Shown here in pieces: positions 49,801 through 62,100 of a stretch of 64,000 bases of DNA. Origin of the DNA: Pterobdella sp. o SKG-2022 (Eukaryota > Annelida > Clitellata > Hirudinida > Piscicolidae). Below the pieces are notes generated by a model. That model was not told the origin of the DNA. It worked only from the letters and a program-made list of their open reading frames with translations, and did no database searches. Made by a program: the position numbers and the translations under genes. Location of the stretch: assembly GCA_964035795.1 (NCBI GenBank), contig OZ038321.1, forward strand, positions 11,249,093 through 11,313,092. Reading direction: 5' to 3'. The number at the start of each line of letters is the position of its first letter. The stretch's first letter is position 1.

Positions 49801-52800
49801 GATGGTGCTATTGAAATTATTATTCAAAACGATTTTCATTTTAAGTTTTTTTGTTGCTTCCAATTTGATTTTCAAATGCACTTTATCACTCATTTTCTTC
49901 AAATTTTCATCAATACAAAATTCAGTCGTTATATAATATGTGAAAAGCCATTTTCATATAAATAAATATTAATATAATAGATACTATCGAAAACAAATTT
50001 AAAAATAAATTGTAGTACTGAAAGTTTAAAACGCTTGAGATAAAATATATTTCTAAAAAGTGAAAAGTACCATATGAGATTTATCTCTGCCTTCTTGATT
50101 GTTACCATTTAGTTACACTTTTCAGCTTGTTTTTACGGTTATTAGTGATTAATCTAATTAGCAATAGTTCTTTTCTGTGATTAGGTTTTAACCATTACCT
50201 GGTACAAAGGAAGATGATGTTTTAAGCGATGATAAGTATGCGCACCAGGCATAAGGTGTTGACGTTGGCAGTAATGGTCGCAATGATTTGAGACTTAAGA
50301 TAAATAATATTGTGAGGTTTAGGCTTGCTAACTATCAAGGCTGCTACTTTTCGAAAGAACAAATCTTTATAGTCTTTTCTTGTTCTCTAGTAACGTGTGA
50401 AATTTCATATATTATTTTTTCAAGTTAATTTTTTTGGAAAACTCTACATCGAAAATTTGACTAATCTTCCGTCTCAAGCTATGTTCCTAGGATAAGCTTT
50501 TTATTAGCATAGACAACATGCAAATAACAATGCTTGACAACTCAATGATAAAGATAGGGTATGTTTCTTAACTAAATGAAAAAATATTGAGGTTCAAAAT
50601 AGATTGGTGTATGCTTTGAGAATGCTGAGGAGAGTGCTCTTGTCATAAAAGTCATGGAAAAGCTTAAATATTATTGAATGGAACTATGGGTTATAATAAT
50701 TAACTTATTGGTTTTATCAGTAGTTCGAGAAGTTTAAATTTAGCTTTGAATATTTAGTGGAAGCTGCATGGAAGACGAACAATGGCAAACAAAATTCATT
50801 GGCGTTTTATTGTATTTCATTTTATTTTTATGAGTTTTCAATAAAATGGCTCTTGAAACCGCAATAAATAGAAATTATAATAAAACGAAACTAAAAAACA
50901 TAAAAAAGACATTTAAAATTTCAGAAATCACTAATAATTGTTTAGTTTATCTCATTGAATTTCTTTGGTAAAAGTGTAACCAGACGATTCCTTCAATATT
51001 AATATAAATGTTGAAAATTTTTGGTTAACTTTATCACAATTTGTGCCATTTTGAATAGTTTTAGCATATTGGAGCTATGTCTTTGTTTCACATTTTATCT
51101 TGAGGTGGTCAATCTTTGTGGTTTTGACTAGTGTCATTTATACGTAAAATAGGACATTGTTGAATTTTCTCACCTCTTGAGAGGCTTTTTATGAATTTCT
51201 GTCAGGAAGTATGTGTGTCGAACCATTTTGTATTGGAACCATCGATCGATTTTTTCATTTTTTTGTTTTTTGCCAAACGCTGCAACCAAATAAAAGGATG
51301 GTTCTAATAAAGAAGACCTAATATTTATTTTATTCAATGTTTAGTTATCTATTTTTTCAAATAGATTGTTTAACTCAGGCCATTTTTGTTCAAATAATTT
51401 TTTCTACCAATTTCATTTTTTTATGCCTTGAGATGTTTAAACTACAATTTTCATTGACAACATGGATGAAATGCTAAAATTAAACAAGTTGCTTCACTAG
51501 TTAATTAATGTACGAAGCTTTTTTCTTCATTGTAAGATCATCATCAGGTTATTATAGATGCAGTATGCCATTTACGTAAAAAGCGGAGTATATAAATTAA
51601 ATTAAATGAAAATATAATAGAGCAGCGAAAGATCAGACTGAAAACAATAATGCCTTTGAAATACTATCGTAGGGAAGGTTTTTGGTATGAAAGAGCGGTT
51701 ATTTTGAATAAAGTAAGGAGTGGTCAATTTTGTATGCAGTATCACCAAAAAATTTTATTTAATTAATTATTTTATACAAAAAAATCAATTTAATAATTTG
51801 TTCAATGTGGTATGTTTAAAGAAGTATCAAACAGAAACAAGGCGTCAGTATATTTCAAGATTCATAAGCATCATCCATCTAAGTTCATTCACTATATTAA
51901 CCACATACTTTCAAAACCTGAATCGATGAAACACGATATTTTTAGCTTCAAACTACACTTAACTTCCTAGCATAACGCTTTGATAATATGATCAATTATA
52001 ATAAGAAAAATTCAATTTCACGTTCTAAAAAAACACTTTCCTAATTACTTCATATACGTGTACATTTGTCCAATTATTGTTTCTCATAAAATTAAGAAGA
52101 CATTTCAGTTTTTAATGAATTTTTTAAAGCAGGTGTGGGTTTTTGATAATATCAAGTAATAGTAGATATTATAAATTTTTCATGGATTCCTATAACTAAA
52201 ATAATAGCAGTAATAAAAAGACATGATAATAAAGAATAAAAACATAAATAAGAAAGAATAATAATCATTTTAATAGAAGGATAATGCAAACAACTTATAT
52301 TTTTAGTAGTAGTTGTGTGGAAGTTGTGCGGAAAAGTAAAAGAATAACTTGAAAAAATAAGATAAAAATATAATAATAGTAATCAAATGCTATTTAAAGA
52401 CTGAATATCAATATGCTTGCAGTATTGAAAGCTTCCCTTGAAGGCGTGTGCTATTGGTAATGATGTAATTTCGACCAGTTTCTTTTTTTCTATTAACATC
52501 TGTTACTACTGAATTGGCCTTCTAATGTTCTATATTTGGAAGCAAAAATTTATTTAACTTGTATTATTTTTATCTCCGCCAACATATTTTATTTATGGTT
52601 GTTTTTAGTGTTATCCTTGTTAAAAATACAAAAATATATTTGATATTTTGTTCTTTTATGACCATTCTATGATATATACATTTAGATGAAGTACTGTAAA
52701 AATGAAATAGAACTCTTATAATTATAGTCTGAAGTTAATCTAATTTTTGCGAAGTATCATATTCTTTTCCCAAATAATTTATCAACACTTTTTGCATGAA

Positions 52801-55800
52801 GCAAGCTATTAAATATATGATTTCGCAAGAAAAACTATAGCTCTATTCAATTTTATTGATGAATCATCTTTCGAGAATTTCAATTTTTTTTTGTTAAATT
52901 ATTAATATATCTTCCTAACACAAGTTAATTTTTACTTAGAAAACAACGTTATTACTAATACTTTTAAAAAATAAGTTCATTTATTGCCATTAAACCATTT
53001 ATACAGTAAACCTACTGAATTCTTTTGTAATTAACATGGTTACGTCAACTCTGTTGAGAGTTCTAAACGTCAAATGCTCTTAAAAATATAATAAATATAT
53101 CATAATGATCTTCTACGTCATAAGTCTATGAACCACCTCATTACTGTCTCATAGTATGTGATTAATTGAAGTGAATTAAGCAGTTAACATTCTTTGTGGC
53201 TTACATCAAAATTTTGCCAATAATTACTTGAATAGTTTTGAAAACTTTTCAAATTCGAAATGCATTAGAGTGCCAGTGCTTTTTGATTATATTGCCAATT
53301 TGAAATATCGAATGGAAACATGAAATATTATTTTCAAAGACAAAAATTATTGTTGAACAAAAAATATAGGACGAATACATAAATAAATATTGCTAGCAAA
53401 TTAGTGTGGCACATCACGTGTGTATTCAACGACAAATTGATAGAATGTCAACATGCTGCAGGGAGTGGAGTGTTGAGCAAGGCAGGAGGCACGCTGGGCC
53501 ACAACAAAAACCCATCGGCAGCCTTACCCATCCGTAGTATTCCAAACAGCATCCAGGTTCGTCTCAATCTTCTCGAGAAGCAGTTTATGATGCAGAAAGA
53601 AGTACTCAGTAAGCAGTTTGAAGCGCAGTGTCGACTTCTCGATAACGAGCAGCAAGCCAAAGTTCAAGAATATCTCAAGGTTTGACGTTGTTGTGCTTTT
53701 ACTTGAATTTTAGAAACTGTTCATTTTATATTTATTGAGTTCACACACTTTAATTTAATCTCGATTGAAAGCAAAGACTTTAAAATTTTTTTATTATCAA
53801 GCTATTAACCTGATGCTGAAACTAAAAATACAATTTTAAAACTGTTAACTCAATCGATTATAATTTTTAACTTGTATCGTTCAAGTCACTAAAATATTAA
53901 AGATCGATATTATTTGAAGAAAATTTCAGAATTTTGTCTCTAATTGTTGACATCAGTGTTATAATCCGTTACAATTGAAGGTGATAATAGCTCAACAACA
54001 ACAAGAACAACACAAGCAACAAGAGGAAGACAATCGAATGCAGGTGGACAGCGAGCAACTAATCAAACTGAAAAACAAGCGCAAAACTGAAGAAAGTATG
54101 TGGTGTTGTTGTGTGTTGCTATTACGTGGTGTTGTTGTGTTGTTATTATGTGGTGTTGTTATGTGTTGTTATTATGTGGTGTTGTTATGTGCTGTTGTTT
54201 TGTGATCTTAAACTGCATCTTCGATTTGAAAAATGGTTTTGCATAATTTTTGAATTTGATTATTTGTTTCGAAATTAGATTTATGAGTTTTTTCGTTTTA
54301 TACTTAAACTGAATTGAATTAAAAAGCTTTTAGTTAATCGAAAGTTTTTTTGATTCCCATAACGGGTTTAATAAATCAGATATAAAATTCATTTGCAAAC
54401 TAAATATTTTCTAGCTTAATAAGTAATTTTCAAGAAACTTTAAGAACTGAAGCTTTTGAATAATAACTCTAAAAAAATCCCACAATCAGCATTCACTATA
54501 TGTATGAAGTACCAAGACTTCTCTAAAGCTTTCATTATATAATTAGCTAGCGTGATTCATTATTAATGCTATTTTTAGAACTTTTATGTTTATTGGTAGT
54601 GATTTTGATGTTTATGAGTGTGTCTTTGTAGGAGAATTAATTTATTTCATTTTATTTCATTGAAAACATCATGACACCTTTCAAATTTTATTATTTCATC
54701 ATTGCCATCGTCATCATTGCCATCGTCATTATTGCCTCACCCTCTGTTGAAGTAAACGTGCATTAAACTGAATGAGGATGATAACCATGGTCATTATTGT
54801 TAATATTATTCTTATTATCCATCTTTTTATTTTTTAGCTGTTATTTCTATTGAAATAAATAAAAATGATAAATCTTCTAGTTTTCGATATTTATTTTATT
54901 GCCACGGTTTGAAGTCTATTTTGGCCTTATTTCATTTCACCTGATTAGATCTCCATTTATAAAAAAATGATAATCTCTGTGACAAAGTATAATTGAGGAA
55001 TCTTTCTATTTTCAATTATTTGTTTCCAAGTATAGAAAAGATTTATTTTAGCATTGTCTATCAAGTTTTTCAAAATAGGACATATGAATAGCTACAAATA
55101 TGAGCAACTATTTTTTAGACATCTCATGTATCTTTTAATTAGAAGAATTTTTATAATTTTCAAATTCAAACAGTTTCTATTCATTGTTTAAAAAAATATA
55201 TAAATATGCACAATAGTATAATTTAGTGAAGTAGCAGACAGTGAATGTGCTTCAGCCAATTATTTTCTCTTTTTGCTAGAGCATTGTACATTTACTCTGT
55301 TTCAGATGTGTTTTTATGTTGTTGAAATATGGAATCCAACACATTGAAACTATTCAAACCTAATGGCTCAACCATGATTTTCTGGATATTCAACGTAAAA
55401 TTGAATAATGATAATAATAATGATAGAAATAATAATAATATTTCTATGATTTGATTTGTTGAAACTTGGCCTTGAAGATGAGTGAGAATGTGGTGCATAA
55501 AGAAGGTTGGAGCTAGCAAGAAACTCAGATGACCAAGGAATCATTAGATTGAAGTTACATATAGTTTGCACAGATTTTCTAAATAGTTCTGAGTCGAATT
55601 TAAAGTAGATATAAAAAAAAACTTCAGCTTTGGCAAATAAAAATTTTTACTTAGTTATGATTGATTTAATTAATTTACATAGCTGAGCTGGTAAAGTATT
55701 AGATTAATTATCGTTATAAGTTAACGTATAGGTTGCGGGTTCGACCCGTGCTGGGCCGACAATTAGCACCTGTGTAGGGCGTTTTCGCTACATTAAATTT

Positions 55801-56151
55801 TTAGCAAGCGTTTTGAGCTATACGGAAAAACACTATATAGATCCCACTTTGAATTAACATTCATAGATTTAAAGATTTTGTATCACAAGCATTGTTATCT
55901 TTGTAGCGCAAAACTTTTGCGAAAAAACTTTGCGTGGAGGTTTTTATGTTTATATACTTGATAATTGATCAACTTACGTGAAGCTTCGTGTTATTACTCA
56001 GTTAATAAAAGTGTTTGATGAAATCGTTTTTTGTAGTGCAGTTTTAAAAGTTACAGCAGAAATTCATTTGAATTGAAATTTAAGTTAAAAAATAAAGTTT
56101 AGCGAAATTTAAATATGTGTTTATGCAGCATGACCCAATTTTTTTAGTTAT

Positions 56152-56182
<31 letters not shown>

Positions 56183-59100
56183 TTATATATAATAACTAAA
56201 AAAATTGGGTCATGCTGCATAAACACATATTATTTAAATTTCGCTAAACTTTATTTTTGAACTTAAATTTCAATTNNNNNNNNNNNNNNNNNNNNNNNNN
56301 NNNNNNNNNNNNNNNNNNNNNNNNNNNNNNNNNNNNNNNNNNNNNNNNNNNNNNNNNNNNNNNNNNNNNNNNNNNNNNNNNNNNNNNNNNNNNNNNNNNN
56401 NNNNNNNNNNNNNNNNNNNNNNNNNNNNNNNNNNNNNNNNNNNNNNNNNNNNNNNNNNNNNNNNNNNNNNNNNNNATAGGTCTTGAACTATCTGGGTCGC
56501 CTTAACAATTATTAATAATGATAATAATTAAAACTTTTATTCACATAAAACTACTCATTTATATTTTTATTAGATTACTTCTCTTTACTTTGAATAGTAA
56601 ACTATATCATGTTATTTTGATTTTTCAAACTAGTTTCATATAACTTTCTATTATGAATAATCATCGTTAATAAAATCGAAAAATTTCTTAACGCGTTTAG
56701 TTAGTTATGTAATCAATTCAATAAGTCTATGGAATTTTCAGTTGTTCACAGTCATTCGACTGATCCCTACATTACACTATTTAAACCTCTTTAATACATT
56801 CATTATCACGTCACACCGAATTGCAACCATTTTGTTTATACAAGCGACATGATATTTGAACTGTTGAAAAATGAACCAGTGAATTTATACACCAAAGGTG
56901 CAGTAGCATCAACCGCTGTGAAACTCAAGCTGAGGGAGTGCTTGTTGAACAAGAACAGACTTGAAGGCCAGATCTCCACAGAATCCACTCCTGGCTCTAG
57001 TCAATGGTACCTTCATGTTTCAATCTTTCAAGCTTTATAACTAAGAAAAATATATTTGAGAATAGTTTGGTTAATTAATGTTGTAAATCTCTGAATATAT
57101 GTTTGTTAATTTACAAAGTATATATAAAAGCAATAAAATCCTATGGCCAAAAAATATTCATTAACATTAATATATATTGAAACATTATTAAATAATGACT
57201 ATTAACACACTATAAAAATATCTGCTTACGAAATATTGAATAAATTCGTAATATTTCATAGAGTGAAATCTATTTGTGTAGAAGATAATTTCGTTTTTTG
57301 ATGAGAGCATTGTTATGGAAATAAAGACTGACTTTTGCGCATGGAGCTATGCAATATTAATAGGAAAAAAAGATATATTTTTTGTAGGAGTTTTAAAGGG
57401 ATAAAATATATTAATAGGTATTATCTAAGCAAAATCGTCTTTCATTGGTTCATGTGATGTGGTATTTATGAAGAGCTTCTCCTTGTAGATCAAAGCGCTT
57501 GCTAAAAATTTAATGTAGCGAAAACACACTGTGGAACAGGTGCTAATTGTTGGTCCACGCGGGATCGAACCCGGTAACTTTAGATAATTAGTCTAATGCT
57601 CTACCTTTGAGCTATACGGACCTTATTGAATAAATTTTGATTAATAAAGTTGTGAATTCAAAATAAAATTTTAAACATTCGAATAGTTGTTAAATTAAAA
57701 TCAGTAGATTAAAATAAATAAATATCTATCTAAAAATCAAGATCACTTGATAATGTAAGCTAGTCTTACGAAAAGCTTCGTGTCTTTTTTGTTTGTTGAC
57801 CTTACAATTGTCTAAAAATAGCTGAGCGCTAACAATGCGAGGGTGGGTAGATAGACAATCAAGACATAACACCCTAAACGATGCATTAACAATAAGTAGA
57901 CAAAAAACCTTACGAAATTATAGCCATTAACAATCAACGAAATATGGCATACGATGAAACGAACCCATGACATCCTATTGGTGGATTATCCATCTATGAA
58001 AGCTGGCTGGAAATCTATTTTTTTGCGAAAATATATACATGAGCATGAAAAACCACAAGTCTAAAAATATATTCGCACCAAATTAACCCTCCATTCACCG
58101 GTAAACCTCAATCGGTAGAAACCAAAGCAATGTTACCAGAACTGATCCCGTGTTATGTCGAGAATAAGCACTCGTTCTACAGTGTTTGTTACAAATTCAA
58201 TTTTTATTAAACTTCTCGAGTGATACAAGTGCTATATAGACTCCACATACCTCACCTTAGCACCCACAAACCTCGGCAGGTCATCAGTGCACCACTCCTC
58301 CCTCGAGAACCACAGTCCTCCCAGAATCTCCAAGTGGTCTCCCCCCTTAAGCCTCCTTAACCAGCTCGATGATGAGTATCCTCTCAGAAAGACTGGTCTG
58401 TCCTTTTGCCTTTGTTCTTTAAACGTAAATGAATTTTTTTGTAGTTTCATATACGATGTTTATGGATGTTATGAGGTTCCAAGAGTAAGGCTGTTAGATT
58501 TGTAGATTGGAGAAATAAACGTTAAAATATGTTAAAACAATTAAATTCATATAATTATATTTGTAAAATGTGATGTCAGTTTCCGAGCCCACGTTGAAGA
58601 TAAAGACGTGCAAGATATCCCTGAGGCAGAGGGTGATGCAGAGGAACAGTCAGTTGATGCGGAAGAGAGAGTTGTACAGGAAGAAAAGCATGGTCAACTG
58701 TGGACATATACCATGTAAGTGGTTTCGTTTCCTTCAAATAGGCTTGTTAAAATGCATCGCTCTTGCACGAACACGCTATGAAACTGATTTAATGTAATTA
58801 TAAGTTTAGTTTTTCAAGTTCAAATGTGGGTTATGTTTATAAATTTTTTCGTGTATTTGACGAGGTTTCAATTGATTTGAGGTTTTAAATATTTTTTGGT
58901 TGAAGCATTTTTCATTAAAAATTTCTGTATTTAGAAAATTACACTGTGCAAGATTAAGCACAAATTATATATCTATTTTTTCGGGTTTGTTTTTGACCTT
59001 TGAATGACTCACAAATATAAAAATTAAATGTTATACAATGTGTTTTAGTGATAATTCCATTTCCTATTGAATTTAATAAAGCCCTGTCATGCAGCTTATT

Positions 59101-62100
59101 TCAAAATTTTTTATCATTTATATAGTTTACATTTTGAAATATAGTATATTTGTAACACATAAATAACAATTCTTACAAAATATATTACTGAGTATTTGAT
59201 AACGTGAGTTATTCCTATGGAAATCTTTGTATATTTGTGTCAATCTTTTGTGTTGTAAGTAGATGTTATCATTAATTTACACTGCCTATTAATAGCTGAC
59301 CTCGACTCTTCTCCCAACTCTCCATCGGTCATTGACTCCCATAGCTCTTCCATCGATGTAAGCTACACATTATTTACAGGCAGATTATCTTTTCAATTAT
59401 TAATAATTATCCATATCAATTGCTTCACTTTGCTTGTTCTGAGTTTTGATGCATTAAATGCAAAATAGGTCATAACAAGTTAAACGTTATTGAATGCTTT
59501 ATTTTGCACATTTATTTTTCCTTTTGCATCAATTTTTTAACATTCTATGTTTAACTTTAAATTATGTCATGTATAACTATGCTAAAATCATTCATGGCAT
59601 GTTTAAATGGCTAATTGAGAAACTATAATAATCGATGCAGGATAAATAAGGAGAATAATGAAGGAATTAGAGTATGATGAAGTAAGTTGAGCATACAAAA
59701 CAAATAAATTGAGATGACCTCAAATGAAACTTTTGCATGTATGAGAACACAAGTGAATGAATGGAGACATACCTTCATAAATCTAAATAACAGTTTAGTT
59801 GAAGCAAAGCGCTTACAATCAGGTCTTATTGTGAGCAATATCAGACGTCATTTGGATTATAAGTGACATTTCTTAAATTCCTGCTCATTATTTGTATTCT
59901 CTTGTTCTTTTAAGCTCATAATATAGGGGTTTCCTATTGAAGATATAAATATCTTTTACATTGTATATAACATTAGTGAGAAATAATGAAAGGGTAAGAT
60001 AAGGCTATCTTATATTGCTATTTATAATTAATTCTTTAGCTTGTATATTTCAGTATTTCTATTTTCTAATGAACACTAACGATGCTAAAAAGTTATTTAT
60101 AAATTTTAATCTTGACGATAATGAAATGGTTAAACTTATTTTAGTTTTTTATTACTTCAAATTTTTCCACAGTAAAATAATTTTGTAATGATGTATTTTT
60201 ATAGATTCCCAAAATATTAAACATTCCATTAAATACCTGTATTTATATACAGCAATGTGTTTAAATTAATTTTTTGGGCATGAATCCTCAAAATACCATC
60301 TTCCAAATCACCCAGGAGAGCAAGACTCCAGTCTCCATGAACACAACAAAGCTTTCCGAAAGCTACCTTTCCAAAATAAATTTTGCTGTAAGCAAATTTC
60401 TAAATTAAATTTTCAGGGTTATTTTAGAAAAGGCATTTAAACGTCATCAGCTCATGTTTGTCATATTTTGCTCATGCTTTTATTAAATCTTTGGTTGATT
60501 TGTGTTATTAAGTTAGTTTAATTACGAATAAACCCACTGAGTTCCCCGTCTTAACACACTTAACAAGCACAACCCACATTACCGTGAGGCTTCTTGTGTC
60601 GTGACTGACTGACCTCGTGGGTCAATATCAAGACTATCACTAATAATATGATTTTCTCATGTCACATCTATTTATTATCACATGTATCAAAAGCATAAAA
60701 TATAAAACCGCGTTATAACGTAAAGCGTTACGATTTTTCATCTCTGATTGTTACCAATAGACCACCTTCATTGGACAGGGGACCCATGTGGCAGACCCTC
60801 TCTCGGCAGGGCACTACGGCAGTCTGCCTCAAGTGAGAGATGCTACCATGCCAATCTTGACACAAGAACTCATCAAAAATTACAATACTGACATTTACAA
60901 CTCTTCAAACAACACCCCGCCCAACAAGAAAGACGATCTCTTCGACTACCACAACTACTTGGTGACTGGCTCGACGTGTGATGTCAGATCACATGCCCCT
61001 TCTATGCCGCCATCCAACATCTTCAGCCCCAACATCAGTCCCGAAACATACCTGCAAGCCATCATGCTCGCCAGGTGCTTCAGTCTGTTGTTATATGCTG
61101 TAGGGTTGAATTTTGCTTTCTTATAGCTTTTTCAAATTTTATTTAATATTATCTTCAAACTCACACTTCAAATTACAAACAACATAAAATAAATGGCTTC
61201 GATAACTAACGCAGGTCTTCGCTACCTCGAACCAGGTCCGAACCGATTCCATTGTCAGTACAACTACTTCTGCAGCAACGCATGTTGAGGAAGCAAGATC
61301 TCAAAGACCCAACTAAATTCCTTCTCAAACAGGTGGTCATCATACCCATTAGAGTGCCACGTTGAATCATGGAAATCATTAGTCTCACTAGATTGCTTCT
61401 GCATCAGTGTTTTAAAAGATATCGTTATTAATTCTTATGTGTTATTGTGTAAGGAATGTAACAAACTGGTATCAATAGTTATTTCAGTAATAGAGTATTT
61501 AGACTTAATAAAATACAGATGCAATGAAAAAAGTTGACCTGCAAACTTGAAAAGCTTCAGCGTTTAAGAGCTTTTGTTAATAACATCATACAATTCAAAA
61601 ATTTTCCATCCTTATGTATTATATGAAAAACTTGAAAATTAGTTTTTTTTATTTACCGCATAGTTATACAGAAAACAATACAATACAATATTGTTTATGC
61701 TCTGTTATACTTGAAGGCTTATTCAAAATCTTTCGATACGTCATTCATCACAATCATATAGCATTTTTATTCAAACTGCCCACAGAAACTTTTACAACAA
61801 GCCAATGCCAAGAAACATATGGGCAATTTGGACGAGTCAATAGAACACCACCTACTAAATCACCAGGTCATATTTGGTTATGAATTCATAACGTGCTATT
61901 AATAGTATGTATTTTATATATTTAAATATAAAATCAATAGATTCATTATTTATTATTGAGTATTGAAGTAGTCTTAATGGGTTAAATATAGAATGAAAAA
62001 GGTCTATTGGTATTTAAATTAGTTTTGCGGATTGTTAATTTGATTCTTTAAATAAATATTTAGAGAATTTTATATTTATAAAATGGTTCAATCAATTGGC

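Noticed and set aside
54104..54205. Cys/Val/Leu-rich coding extension of HDAC.
   Set aside because: It is the translation of the minisatellite beyond a good splice donor.
56257..56505. Open frame across the N run.
   Set aside because: It consists mainly of unknown bases; no information.
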